Assembly: GCF_000306785.1 (NCBI RefSeq)
Contig: NC_017955.1
Coordinates: forward strand, 1,798,001 to 1,862,000
DNA from: Modestobacter italicus
GTDB taxonomy: Bacteria > Actinomycetota > Actinomycetes > Mycobacteriales > Geodermatophilaceae
DNA length: 64,000 bases
Direction: 5' to 3'
Position 1 is the stretch's first letter. Each line of letters opens with the position of its first letter. Below, piece by piece: positions 8,352 to 16,908 of this stretch. The notes beneath the pieces are model-generated. The model was not told where the DNA came from. It saw nothing but the letters and a program-made list of their open reading frames with translations, and did no database searches. The translations under genes and the position numbers were made by a program.

Positions 8352-9767
8352 TCAGAGCGGGATGTTGCCGTGGGCCCCGCGGCCGGAGGGCGCCTCGGCC
8401 AGGGCGGCCACCAGCCGGCGCTTGGTCTCCGCCGGGGCGACCACGTCGTCCACGACGCCGATCTCCCGCGCCCGGTTGACCCCACCGGCGATCCGCTCGT
8501 GCTCGGCGGCGAGCTGCGCGTGCAGCGCCTCCCGCTCCCCGGGCTGGGCCGCGGCGAGCTTCTTGCGGTGCAGGATCCCGACCGCGGCCTTCGCGCCCAT
8601 CACGGCCACCTCGGCGCCCGGCCAGGCGAACACCGCGGTGGCGCCCAGCGAGCGGGCGTTCATCGCGATGTAGGCGCCGCCGTAGGACTTGCGGGTCACC
8701 AGGGTCACCCGCGGCACGACCGCCTCGGCGAAGGCGTGCAGCAGCTTCGCCCCGCGGCGCACCACGCCGTCCCACTCCTGGCCGACGCCGGGCAGGTAGC
8801 CGGGGACGTCGACCAGCACGACCAGCGGCACGCCGAACGCATCGCACATCCGCACGAACCGGGCCGCCTTCTCCGCCGACGCGGAGTCCAGGCAGCCACC
8901 GAGCCGGAGCGGGTTGTTGGCGATCACCCCGACGGTGCGGCCGGCCAGCCGGCCCAGCGTGGTGATGATGTTCGGCGCGAACCGCGGGTGCAGCTCCAGG
9001 CCCGGCCCGTCGAGCAGCGCGGCGACCACCGGCTTCACGTCGTAGGCGCGGTTGCGCTGCTCGGGGAGCAGCGCCATCAGGTCGACGGCGGCCCCGTCCT
9101 CCGCCGGGGCGAAGCTGCCCTGCGCGGCGAGCAGGTCGACCGCCGTCCGGGCCGTCTCCAGCGCCTCGGTCTCGGTGTCGGTGACCACGTGCACGACACC
9201 GGAGCGCCGGCCGTGGGTGTCCGGGCCGCCGAGCTGCTCCTGGTCGACGACCTCGCCGGTGACCGAGCGGACGACGTCCGGGCCGGTCACGAAGACCCGC
9301 CCGGCCGGGCCCATGATCACCAGGTCGGTGAGCGCCGGGCCGTAGGCCGCGCCGCCCGCGGCCGCACCGAGCACCACGGAGACCTGCGGCACCCGGCCCG
9401 ACGCCCGCACCATCGCGGCGAACACCTCGCCGACCGCGTGCAGCGCCGTGACGCCCTCGGCCAGCCGGGCCCCGCCGGAGTGCCAGATGCCGACGACCGG
9501 CACCCGCTCCCGCAGCGCGGCGTCGATCGCGTCGACGATGTGCCGGCAGCCGTCGACGCCCATCGCCCCGCCCATGATCGTGGCATCGGTGCAGTAGGCG
9601 ATCGCCGGCGAACCGGCCACCGTGCCGCGCGCCGCCAGGACCCCGGAGGTGTCCCGGGGGGCGAGGGTCTGCATCGACCCGGCGTCGAAGAACCGGGTGA
9701 GCCGGTCCTCGGGGTCCCGCGGGTCGATCGTCGCGGCGGGCGGTGGTGCGGCGGTGACAGCGGTCAT
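8352..9767 (-). CDS. accD: acyl-CoA carboxylase beta subunit (AccD6-like)
   Basis: A 471-residue carboxyltransferase subunit that transfers CO2 from carboxybiotin to acetyl- or propionyl-CoA, forming malonyl- or methylmalonyl-CoA. Both crotonase-fold halves are present, with motifs such as GIWHSGGARLAEGV, VLGAAAGGAAYGPAL, VPGYLPGVGQEWDG and KSYGGAYIAMNARSLGA. Its length and operon position match mycobacterial AccD6 (about 473 residues). It is the last gene of the fab operon, 45 bases after fabF. The biotin-carrying alpha subunit is not in the window. Substrate preference cannot be read from sequence here. Confidence 0.92.
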   Translation of the reverse strand: MTAVTAAPPPAATIDPRDPEDRLTRFFDAGSMQTLAPRDTSGVLAARGTVAGSPAIAYCTDATIMGGAMGVDGCRHIVDAIDAALRERVPVVGIWHSGGARLAEGVTALHAVGEVFAAMVRASGRVPQVSVVLGAAAGGAAYGPALTDLVIMGPAGRVFVTGPDVVRSVTGEVVDQEQLGGPDTHGRRSGVVHVVTDTETEALETARTAVDLLAAQGSFAPAEDGAAVDLMALLPEQRNRAYDVKPVVAALLDGPGLELHPRFAPNIITTLGRLAGRTVGVIANNPLRLGGCLDSASAEKAARFVRMCDAFGVPLVVLVDVPGYLPGVGQEWDGVVRRGAKLLHAFAEAVVPRVTLVTRKSYGGAYIAMNARSLGATAVFAWPGAEVAVMGAKAAVGILHRKKLAAAQPGEREALHAQLAAEHERIAGGVNRAREIGVVDDVVAPAETKRRLVAALAEAPSGRGAHGNIPL

Positions 9768-9812
9768 GAGCAGCTCCTCAGGGGACGATCCGGGTGTCAG
9801 GAGCAGCGGCGC

Positions 9813-11051
9813 TCATGCCGTCGTGAACACCAGGGCCATGTTGTGGCCGCCGAAGCCGAACGAGTCGTTCAGCGCGGCGGAGAAGGTGGCCTTGCGCGCC
9901 TCGCGGCGGACGATGTCCAGCGCCTGGATGGCGGCCCCGTCGTCCGGGTCCTCCAGGTTGGCCGTCGCCGGCACGACCTGGTCGCGCAGCGCGAGGATGG
10001 TGAACACCGACTCCAGCGCGCCGGCCGCGCCGAGCAGGTGGCCGGTCTGGCTCTTGGTGGCGGTGACCAGCGGGTGCTCGCCGATCGCGTCCCGGATGGC
10101 GGTGGCCTCGGCGAGGTCACCCAGCGGCGTCGACGTGGCGTGCGCGTTGACGTGCCCGATGTCGGCCGGGGTCAGCCCGGCGTCGCGGATCGCGGCGCCG
10201 ATGGCCCGGGCCGCCCCCTCGCCCTCCGGGTGCGGCGCGACCAGGTCGTAACCGTCGGAGGTCGCGCCGGCGCCGGCCAGCCGGGCGTAGACGGTGGCGC
10301 CCCGGGCGGCGGCCGCGTCGGCGCGCTCGAGCACCAGGGCGGCAGCGCCCTCGCCGAGGATGAAGCCGTCCCGGCCCTTGTCGAACGGCCGCGAGGCGCG
10401 CTCGGGCTCGTCGTTGCGGGTGCTCATGGCGCGCATCGCGGCGAAGCCGGCCATCGGCAGCGGGTGCACGCAGGCCTCGGTGCCGCCGACGACGACCATG
10501 TCGGCCCGGTTGAAGCGGAGCAGGTCCAGCCCCCACCGGATCGCCTCGGCGCCGGAGGCGCAGGCGCTCACCGGGGCGTGCACCCCGGCGCGGGCGCCGA
10601 TGGCCAGACCGACGGCGGCGGCCGGCCCGTTGGGCATGAGCATCGGGATGGTGAAGGGGGAGACGCGCTTGGGACCCTTGGTCTCCAGGACGTCGTCCTG
10701 GCCGAGCAGGGTCAGTGCGCCACCGATGCCGGTGCCGAAGACGACGGCGAGCCGCAGCGGGTCGATGCCCGACCCGGCGCCGTCGGCGTCCTTCCAGGCC
10801 TCCTCGGCGGCCACGACCGCGACCTGCTGGCTGCGGTCCAGCCGGCGGACGCGGACCCGGTCGAGCTGGTCGGCGGGCTCGTCGGTGAGCCGGGCGACGA
10901 GCTGGGCGGGGAAGTCCTTGGCCCAGTCGTCGGTGATCCGGCTGACCCCGGACCGGCCGGCCAGCAGCGACTCCCAGGTGGTGGCGACGTCACCACCGAG
11001 GGGCGTGGTGGCACCGAGCCCGGTGACGACGACGTCGGTGGGCGTGCTCAT
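9813..11051 (-). CDS. fabF: beta-ketoacyl-ACP synthase II (FabF/KasA type)
   Basis: A 412-residue condensing enzyme that elongates acyl-ACP with malonyl-ACP. The catalytic Cys164 lies in VSACASGAEA, His304 in NAHATSTPLGD and His338 in KSQTGHLLGAAGA, giving the Cys-His-His triad of KAS I/II enzymes; Lys333 is also conserved. The C-terminal FGFGGHN loop is intact. Mycobacteria carry kasA and kasB at this place, but here a single gene is present, as in Streptomyces. It lies 58 bases after acpP and is co-oriented with the rest of the operon. Confidence 0.95.
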   Translation of the reverse strand: MSTPTDVVVTGLGATTPLGGDVATTWESLLAGRSGVSRITDDWAKDFPAQLVARLTDEPADQLDRVRVRRLDRSQQVAVVAAEEAWKDADGAGSGIDPLRLAVVFGTGIGGALTLLGQDDVLETKGPKRVSPFTIPMLMPNGPAAAVGLAIGARAGVHAPVSACASGAEAIRWGLDLLRFNRADMVVVGGTEACVHPLPMAGFAAMRAMSTRNDEPERASRPFDKGRDGFILGEGAAALVLERADAAAARGATVYARLAGAGATSDGYDLVAPHPEGEGAARAIGAAIRDAGLTPADIGHVNAHATSTPLGDLAEATAIRDAIGEHPLVTATKSQTGHLLGAAGALESVFTILALRDQVVPATANLEDPDDGAAIQALDIVRREARKATFSAALNDSFGFGGHNMALVFTTA

Positions 11052-11109
11052 GGTCTCTCCTCTGGGACTGGCTGGCCGGACGGCCGGGATGGTGCGGGGG
11101 AGGGCTGGA

Positions 11110-11355
11110 TCAGCCCTGGTTCTTCTCGATGAAGCTGATCGCGTCGCCGACCGTCTTGATGTTGGCCAGCTCGTCGTCGGGGATGGCGACGCCGAACTTG
11201 TCCTCGACGGCGGTGGCGATCTCGACCATCGACAGCGAGTCGACGTCGAGGTCGTCGGTGAAGGACTTCTCGGGGGTGGCGTCGGCGGGGGTCACGCCGG
11301 CCACCTCCTCCAGGATCTCGCCGAGGCCGGCCTGGATGTCTGCGGTGCTGGGCAC
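11110..11355 (-). CDS. acpP: acyl carrier protein
   Basis: An 81-residue acidic helical protein that carries the growing acyl chain on 4'-phosphopantetheine. The attachment site is Ser40 in the motif DVDSLSMVEI, and the surrounding helix II charge pattern is typical of type II ACPs. The length lies between enteric ACP (78) and mycobacterial AcpM, which has a longer tail; no such tail is present. It is placed between fabH and fabF. Confidence 0.95.
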   Translation of the reverse strand: MPSTADIQAGLGEILEEVAGVTPADATPEKSFTDDLDVDSLSMVEIATAVEDKFGVAIPDDELANIKTVGDAISFIEKNQG

Positions 11356-11458
11356 GCGGGGTCCTCTCTACGGAGTTGGTGACGCCGGACCGGGGAGCGG
11401 TCCGCCGCCGTCGTCCGGGACTGGTGTCCCGGCAGCTGTGGGGGTCAGGGCAGGCGGG

Positions 11459-12427
11459 TCATGGCAGCCGCAGCACCTGGCCGGCGAAGGTGAGCCCCGC
11501 GCCGTAGCCGAGCACCAGGGCCAGGTCGCCGGACTTGGCCTGGCCGGACTCCAGCAGCGCGGTGAGCGCCAGCGGCACGGAGGCGGCCGAGGTGTTGCCG
11601 GACTGCACGATGTCGCGGGCGACGACGGTGTCCTCGCCGAAGCCGAGCTTCTTGACCATCGACTCGATGATCCGCAGGTTGGCCTGGTGCGGGGCGAAGA
11701 CGTCGATGTCGGCGGCGGTGACGCCGGCCTTGTCCATCGCCTCGGTGAGCGTCTCGGTGAGCTTGGTCGTCGCCCAGCGGTAGACCGCCTGGCCGGCCAT
11801 GGTCATCGTCGAGCGCCCGGCGGCGATCTCGATGGCGGTGTACTGGTCGCCGTCGCTGCCCCACGCCACCGGGCCGATGCCCGGCTCGTCGGCGGGCCCG
11901 AGGACGGCCGCGCCGGCACCGTCGGCGAAGATCACCGCGGTGGTCCGGTCGGTCATGTCGGTGACGTCGGTCAGCCGCTCGACCCCGACCACGAGCACGT
12001 TCCGCGCGTCGCCGGTGCGGATGGCGTCCGAGGCCATGCCGAGGGCGTAGCAGAACCCGGCGCACCCGGCGTTGAGGTCGAAGGCACCGGGGCGGGGGAT
12101 GCCCAGCCGGTGCGCGACCTGCGGCCCGATGCCGGGGATGGGCGCGCGCAGGCTCGCGCTGGCCAGGATCACCAGGTCGACCTCGTCGGGGGCCAGCCCG
12201 CTCGCCGCCAGCGCCTTGCCGCCGGCGGCGCAGGCCATCTCGACCAGGGTCTCGTCCTCCGACGCCCAGCGGCGCTCGGCGATGCCGACCCGGGTCTGGA
12301 TCCACTCGTCGTTGGTGTCCATCGTCTGGGCCAGCTCGTCGTTGGTCACCCGCCGGCGCGGCCGGTAGGCCCCGAGGCCGAGGATCTGCGCGCCGGGCGA
12401 GCCCGGCCGCGTCTTGATGCTGGTCAC
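11459..12427 (-). CDS. fabH: beta-ketoacyl-ACP synthase III
   Basis: A 322-residue initiating condensing enzyme that joins acyl-CoA and malonyl-ACP. The catalytic triad is complete: Cys122 in NAGCAGFCYAL, His247 in APHQANLRI and Asn278 in QSGNTSAASVP. The GTG start at 12427 overlaps the stop of fabD by four bases (GTGA), so translation is coupled. In M. tuberculosis the FabH gene lies elsewhere; its place here between fabD and acpP follows the Streptomyces arrangement. Confidence 0.95.
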   Translation of the reverse strand: MTSIKTRPGSPGAQILGLGAYRPRRRVTNDELAQTMDTNDEWIQTRVGIAERRWASEDETLVEMACAAGGKALAASGLAPDEVDLVILASASLRAPIPGIGPQVAHRLGIPRPGAFDLNAGCAGFCYALGMASDAIRTGDARNVLVVGVERLTDVTDMTDRTTAVIFADGAGAAVLGPADEPGIGPVAWGSDGDQYTAIEIAAGRSTMTMAGQAVYRWATTKLTETLTEAMDKAGVTAADIDVFAPHQANLRIIESMVKKLGFGEDTVVARDIVQSGNTSAASVPLALTALLESGQAKSGDLALVLGYGAGLTFAGQVLRLP

Positions 12428-13623
12428 GAGACCTCCGGGTAGAGACGGGCGATGGGGTCGCCGGCGTCGACGAGGTCGCCGTCCTGGACCAGCCACTCGG
12501 CGAGGACGCCGTCGTAGCCGGCCGAGACCTTGACCTCCTCGCGGCGGCTGCGGACGCAGCCGAGCGGTGAGCCGGCGGGCAGGTGGGTGCCCTCGGGCAC
12601 CTCGGCGGGGCTGACCGTGCCGCGGACCGGGGAGACGACGACCCGCCAGTCGGGGGCGTGCTCGCCCTCCGCGCGGCCCCGCTCGGCGGCGATCAGCTCG
12701 CGCGCCCGGTCGAGGTCGGCCGGGCCGCTGAGCGCCAGCACCTCGATGCCGGTGCCCTTCCACTCCCGCTTCGCCAGCCCGGCGAGCGCGCCGGCCGGGG
12801 GGAGCTCCAGGACGGCGGTGACGCCGAGGTCGCGCAGGGTGGCCAGGCAGGCGTCGAAGCGCACCGGGCTGGTGACCTGGCTGACCAGCCGGGACACGAC
12901 CTCCGCGCCGTCGACGACGGCGGCACCGTCGGCGTTGGACAGCAGCAGCCGGCTGGGGTCGGCCGGGCGCAGGCCGCCGACCAGGCCCTCGAGCTCCTCG
13001 CGGGCCGAGGACATGTAGGCGGTGTGGAAGGCGCCGGCGACCGACAGCGGGACGATCCGCGCCTTGGCCGGCGGGTCGGCCTTGAGGGCGTCCAGCGCCT
13101 CCAGGGCGCCGGCGGCCACGACCTGCCCGCCGCCGTTGCGGTTGGCCGGGACGAGACCGTGCCGCTCGATGACGGCGAGCACCTCGTCGGGGTCGCCGCC
13201 GATGACGGCGGACATGCCGGTCGGCGTCTGGGAGCAGGCCCGGGCCATCGCCCGGCCGCGGACGGCGGTCAGCGCGATCGCCGCCTCGACCGACAGCACG
13301 CCGGCCAGCGCGGCGGCGGTGAGCTCGCCGACGCTGTGCCCGGTGATGACGACGTCGCGGCCGGCCTGGGGCGTGTGCACCACCGGACCGGGCATCCCGC
13401 CGAGCTCGCGGGCGATGAACAGGCTCATCGCCACCACGAGCGGCTGGGTGACCGCCGTGTCGACGATAGCTTCTGAAGTCCCCGTCGTGCCGAGCTCCAG
13501 CAGGTCGGCGTCGGCGATCGCACCGGCCCAGCGGAAGAACGACTCGGCGCCGGGGAGGTCGAGCCACTCGGTCAGCATCCCGGGCTTCTGGGCACCCTGT
13601 CCGGGGGCGAGAACGGCAAGCAC
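12424..13623 (-). CDS. fabD: malonyl-CoA:ACP transacylase with C-terminal biotinyl-like tail
   Basis: A 399-residue protein. Residues 1 to about 300 are the transacylase that moves malonyl groups from CoA to ACP: GQGAQKPGM near the start, nucleophile Ser97 in GHSVGE, and His200 in SVAGAFHTAYM. Residues from about 325 resemble a biotinyl/lipoyl swivel domain (SPVRGTVSPAEVPEG, then GVLAEWLVQDGDLVDAGDPI), but the usual modified lysine motif is replaced by SRREEVKV. The tail is therefore probably unmodified. GTG 13623 gives the conserved N-terminus; an in-frame GTG at 13668 is possible. It is the first structural gene after fasR. Confidence 0.92.
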   Translation of the reverse strand: MLAVLAPGQGAQKPGMLTEWLDLPGAESFFRWAGAIADADLLELGTTGTSEAIVDTAVTQPLVVAMSLFIARELGGMPGPVVHTPQAGRDVVITGHSVGELTAAALAGVLSVEAAIALTAVRGRAMARACSQTPTGMSAVIGGDPDEVLAVIERHGLVPANRNGGGQVVAAGALEALDALKADPPAKARIVPLSVAGAFHTAYMSSAREELEGLVGGLRPADPSRLLLSNADGAAVVDGAEVVSRLVSQVTSPVRFDACLATLRDLGVTAVLELPPAGALAGLAKREWKGTGIEVLALSGPADLDRARELIAAERGRAEGEHAPDWRVVVSPVRGTVSPAEVPEGTHLPAGSPLGCVRSRREEVKVSAGYDGVLAEWLVQDGDLVDAGDPIARLYPEVS

Positions 13624-13676
13624 CTGCTCACCGTGCCAGGCGGAGGGGCCTGCGCGGGATGCCGTCACCCACGAAC

Positions 13677-13706
13677 AACACGGGGGTGTTCTTGGAGGAT
13701 CCCTCC
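13677..13706. promoter_or_regulatory. tandem small dyads upstream of fabD
   Basis: In the 153-bp gap between fasR and fabD lie AACAC-GGGG-GTGTT (13677-13690) and GGAGG-ATC-CCTCC (13694-13706). Both have perfect 5-bp arms. In Streptomyces the PucR-type FasR binds the fabD promoter, so these are candidates for its site, although the known operator sequence was not matched here. Confidence 0.3.
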
Positions 13707-13776
13707 AAAAGGGAGCCCGGCAAGTCGAGCTGGGACCGCGTGTCGGTGGCGGAGACCACAACAGCGGGGTGCTGCG

Positions 13777-14961
13777 TCAGTGCCAGAGCGAGCGCTGGCC
13801 CTCCAGCTGACCGAGGGCCAGCGCGAGCTGCAGGGTCCACGCCCCGCGGGGGTCGGTGGCCGAGCACCCGGTCAACTCCGCCGCCCGCTTGAGCCGGTAC
13901 CGGACGGTGTTGGTGTGCACGAACAGCGCCCGCGCGGTGGCCTCCAGGTTGCCGCCGTTGCCCAGCACGGTGCGCACCGTCTCCAGCAGCTCCGGGCCCG
14001 CGGACTGCAGCGGCGCGGCCACCTGCTCGGCCAGCGCGGCGCGGGCCAGCGGGTCGCCGTCCAGGGCGCGCTCGGGCAGCAGATCGTCGGCGGACACCGG
14101 GCGCGGCGCGTCCGGCCAGGCGGCGGCGGCGTGCAGGCCGGCCAGCGCGGCGGAGGCCGACTCCCCGGCGTGCGCCAGCGAGTCGACCCGCGGGCCGACG
14201 ACGACCGGGCCGGCGCCGAACTCCCGGCAGACCCGGGAGGTGGCCGCGGTGAGGTCCGGCCCGCCGCCGAGGACGACGACCAGCTCGTCGGCGTGCACCC
14301 CGACCAGCACCTCGCAGCCCATCGAGCGGGCGGCCCGGCGGACGACGGTGCTCGAGTCGTGCTCGCCCGGAGGCGCCGACCCGACGACGACCACCACCGG
14401 CTCGGTCTCCGCCCAGCCCAGCGCGGCGGCCCGGCCGGGCAGCTCCTCGGCGCGGTCGCCGCGCACCAGCGCGTCGACGACGAGCGCCTCCAGCCGGGCG
14501 TCCCACGCGCCGCGGTTCTCGGCGTAGCTGGCGTAGACGTGCGCGACGGCGAAGGCGATCTCCCGGCTGAACTGCAGCACGGTCAGCCGCAGCCGGTCGA
14601 CGTCCCCGGGCTCGGCGACCTGCTCGACCCGGTCCTCGACCACCTCGACGGTGACCTTGATGAGGTCGACCGAGCGCCGGAGCGGGACGGCGTGCATGAG
14701 CTCGCGCGGCGCGGCGCCGAACACCTCGCCGGTCAGCCGGGGCGGGCGCCCCGGGTTGCGGCACCACTCGACCAGCGAGGCGATGCCGGCCTGGGCGACG
14801 ATGGTGACCCAGGAGCGCTGCGCGGCCGGCATGGCGCGGAACCAGGAGAGCTCCTCGTCCATCCGCGCCACGGCCTGGGTGGCCAGGGCGCCGGAGGCCC
14901 GCTCGAGCCGGCGCAGCGTCGCCTCCGACGGCTGGGTGGCCCCGCGCGCTGCTGCCTGCAC
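13777..14961 (-). CDS. fasR: PucR-type regulator (FasR-like)
   Basis: A 394-residue transcription factor with a variable N-terminal region, a degenerate GGDEF-like middle, and a C-terminal PucR helix-turn-helix (residues about 335-390) containing GNGGNLEATARALFVHTNTV and YRLKRAAELTG. It corresponds by position to Rv2242 in mycobacteria and to FasR of Streptomyces coelicolor, an activator of the fabDHPF operon. It probably activates the downstream fab genes. Its GTG is preceded by CACGCT ending six bases before it, a pattern seen at many leaderless starts in this window. Confidence 0.85.
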   Translation of the reverse strand: MQAAARGATQPSEATLRRLERASGALATQAVARMDEELSWFRAMPAAQRSWVTIVAQAGIASLVEWCRNPGRPPRLTGEVFGAAPRELMHAVPLRRSVDLIKVTVEVVEDRVEQVAEPGDVDRLRLTVLQFSREIAFAVAHVYASYAENRGAWDARLEALVVDALVRGDRAEELPGRAAALGWAETEPVVVVVGSAPPGEHDSSTVVRRAARSMGCEVLVGVHADELVVVLGGGPDLTAATSRVCREFGAGPVVVGPRVDSLAHAGESASAALAGLHAAAAWPDAPRPVSADDLLPERALDGDPLARAALAEQVAAPLQSAGPELLETVRTVLGNGGNLEATARALFVHTNTVRYRLKRAAELTGCSATDPRGAWTLQLALALGQLEGQRSLWH

Positions 14962-15005
14962 GAGGCCAGCGTGTCACGGCGCGCGCCGTCGGGGATCGTG
15001 GAGCG

Positions 15006-15701
15006 GTGCAGACCGCCCTTCCGGGTCAGACCCGCAGCCGTGTGGCCTCCGTCGTCCCGGCCTGGCTGGCGGTGGGCGGGTCCGCGGTCGTGGTCGCGCT
15101 GCTGGCCTGGGCGGTGCTCGCCGGCCTCGACCCGCTGCTGGACGCCGACCGCGCGGTGTCCGACGCGCTCTACGCCGGCGACGGCCGGTCCCGGTGGCTG
15201 GAGCTGGTGCTGCAGGTCGCCACCGCGCCCGGGCTGTCGGCCAGCCGCGCGGTCGTGCTGCTGCCCGTCCTGGCCTGGCTGGTGCTGCGCCGCGCCGGGT
15301 GGACCGCGGCCTGGGTCTTCGTCGCCGCCGCCGGGATCAGCCCGCTGACCACCCTGCTCAAGGACGCCGTGGGCCGGCTGCGACCGCAGTTCGCCGACGG
15401 CGGGGCCGGCTACGCGTCCTTCGGCTACCCCAGCGGCCACGCCTCGGGGATCGCCGCGCTGGTGACGATCCTGCTGGTCCTGGCCTGGCCGCTGCTCGAG
15501 CCGCCCGCCCGGCGGGCCTGGCTCGCCGTCGGCGCGGCCCTCGTGCTGCTGGTCGGGCTCACCCGGATCTGGCTGGGCGTGCACTACCTGTCCGACGTGC
15601 TGGGCGGTTGGGCCCTGGGCCTGGGGTGGACGCTGCTCGTCGCGCTGCTCGTCGGTGCCCTGCCCGGGCACCGTGCCGCACTCCGCCCGAGGGAGATCTG
15701 A
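15006..15701 (+). CDS. PAP2-family membrane phosphatase
   Basis: A 231-residue integral membrane protein with about six hydrophobic segments. The three PAP2 motifs are present: KDAVGRLRP, FGYPSGHASG and RIWLGVHYLSDVLGGW, the latter two containing the catalytic histidines. Relatives dephosphorylate lipids such as phosphatidic acid or undecaprenyl diphosphate on the outer face of the membrane. A GATCGT hexamer ends six bases before the GTG, so the mRNA may be leaderless. It is divergent from fasR and followed at once by the pirin-like gene. Confidence 0.88.
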   Translation: MQTALPGQTRSRVASVVPAWLAVGGSAVVVALLAWAVLAGLDPLLDADRAVSDALYAGDGRSRWLELVLQVATAPGLSASRAVVLLPVLAWLVLRRAGWTAAWVFVAAAGISPLTTLLKDAVGRLRPQFADGGAGYASFGYPSGHASGIAALVTILLVLAWPLLEPPARRAWLAVGAALVLLVGLTRIWLGVHYLSDVLGGWALGLGWTLLVALLVGALPGHRAALRPREI

Positions 15702-15703
15702 CG

Positions 15704-16228
15704 ATGCTCGACTCGCACGTGCTGCTCGCCCCGGACGACGGGTCGCTGGGGCCGTTGTTGCGGCTGGCCGACGACCGGCTCGGGCCGGGCGCCGGGTACG
15801 GGCGGCACGCGCACGCCGCCGTGGACGTCGTGGCGGTCGTGCTGTCCGGCTCGCTGCGGCACGCCTGGGGGCGGGAGGCGGTGCTCGGGCCGGGTGACGT
15901 CGCGGTGCTGCGGGCCGGCCGCGGCCTCGAGCACGACGAGGTGGCCGGGGCCGGGGGAGCGCACGTCCTGCAGACCTACCTGCGGTCGGCCGACCCCGCC
16001 GGCCAGCCCGCGCACGACGTCCTGCTCCGGCCGGCCGGCTGGGTGGACCTCGGCCGCGCCGACGCCCGGCTGTGGACCGGGGCGGCGGGGCCGGACGTCC
16101 CACCCGGGCTGCGGGTCGTCGTCCGGGACGGCGACGTCACCACCGCGGTCGGCGAGGGGCCGGTCGCCCCCGGGGCCTCCGTCTGCGTGTGGCAGCTGGA
16201 CGCCGCGCGGCCGGCCTGGGCGCGCTGA
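15704..16228 (+). CDS. pirin / cupin-like protein
   Basis: A 174-residue protein with an N-terminal cupin core: YGRHAHAAVDVVAVVLSGSLRH resembles the metal-binding HxH region of pirin-type proteins, and VLGPGDVAVLRAGRGLEHDE continues the barrel. The C-terminal half is a weaker second barrel. Pirins are iron proteins, some with quercetinase activity; substrate is unknown here. It starts three bases after the PAP2 stop with GAGGGAG upstream, so the two genes are co-transcribed. Confidence 0.75.
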   Translation: MLDSHVLLAPDDGSLGPLLRLADDRLGPGAGYGRHAHAAVDVVAVVLSGSLRHAWGREAVLGPGDVAVLRAGRGLEHDEVAGAGGAHVLQTYLRSADPAGQPAHDVLLRPAGWVDLGRADARLWTGAAGPDVPPGLRVVVRDGDVTTAVGEGPVAPGASVCVWQLDAARPAWAR

Positions 16229-16234
16229 GCCGGG

Positions 16235-16849
16235 TCAGAGGACGGAGAAGCCCGAGGCGGGTCCGGGGCGGCCGGTGGCGAGCAGCAGCAGGTCACCGGC
16301 CCGCCCGCTGGTGACCGCGAGGTCGGCGACCAGCGCGAGGGCCTGCGCCGCCGGGCGGGCGGGGACGTCCAGCGGGGCCGCCAGCGCCCGGGCCAGGTCC
16401 AGCGTGTGCACCACCAGCTCGAACGTCCGGGTCGGCAGGTAGTCCACCAGCCGCATGCCGCCGGCGATCGTGGTGAGCAGCTCGCTGCCGTCCCGGGTGC
16501 CGACCAGCGCCAGCACCCGCTCGGCGAGCTCGGCCACCGCCGCGTCCGGCTCGGGTCCGAGGGCCGCCCCGGCGTCCCGCCCGCGCGCCGCCACGGCGGC
16601 GGGGTCGCCGGCCCCGCGGACGGCGGAGAAGTAGCCGGCGGCAGAGCCGACCTCGACGGTGGCGGCCGGACGGGCGAGGTAGCTCTCGACGGTCAGCAGC
16701 GCCCGGCTGGTGTGGCCGACCAGGGCGCGGACGTCCCACTCGCCCAGGCCGGGCTCGGCCCACCGGTCGTCCACCAGCGCGACCGTGCGCACGAACCACC
16801 CCGCGGCGTCGGTGAACGCCGTCCGGGCCTCGGGCCAGCTCGCCACCAT
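16235..16849 (-). CDS. mycothiol-dependent maleylpyruvate isomerase family protein
   Basis: A 204-residue protein with the MDMPI N-terminal, DinB-like four-helix domain: RWAEPGLGEWDVRALVGHTS near residues 28-47, then a C-terminal region with MRLVDYLPTRTFELVVHTLDLARAL. Members use mycothiol, the actinobacterial thiol, or simply share the fold. The exact reaction is unknown. The -10-like TAGTCT ends six bases before the ATG. The gene is convergent with the pirin-like gene with a six-base gap. Confidence 0.8.
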   Translation of the reverse strand: MVASWPEARTAFTDAAGWFVRTVALVDDRWAEPGLGEWDVRALVGHTSRALLTVESYLARPAATVEVGSAAGYFSAVRGAGDPAAVAARGRDAGAALGPEPDAAVAELAERVLALVGTRDGSELLTTIAGGMRLVDYLPTRTFELVVHTLDLARALAAPLDVPARPAAQALALVADLAVTSGRAGDLLLLATGRPGPASGFSVL

Positions 16850-16855
16850 GGCCGG

Positions 16856-16861
16856 AGACTA
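16856..16861 (-). promoter_or_regulatory. -10 hexamer of a putative leaderless promoter
   Basis: TAGTCT on the minus strand matches TANNNT and ends six bases before the ATG at 16849. This places the expected transcription start at or next to the start codon. No ribosome-binding site is visible. Confidence 0.5.
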
Positions 16862-16908
16862 GCGGCTCGGCCTCCCCGGATCCTGAGCGTTGCTACAGAC
16901 TGGGCGGC

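Noticed and set aside
7920-11132. Open frame of about 1070 codons on the plus strand
   Set aside because: It is the mirror of accD, fabF and acpP in G+C-rich DNA and its translation is low-complexity; the minus-strand genes have clear motifs.
13624-13776. Extra coding frame between fasR and fabD
   Set aside because: Two frames stay open across the gap, but neither has a credible start or family match; the gap reads better as a control region.
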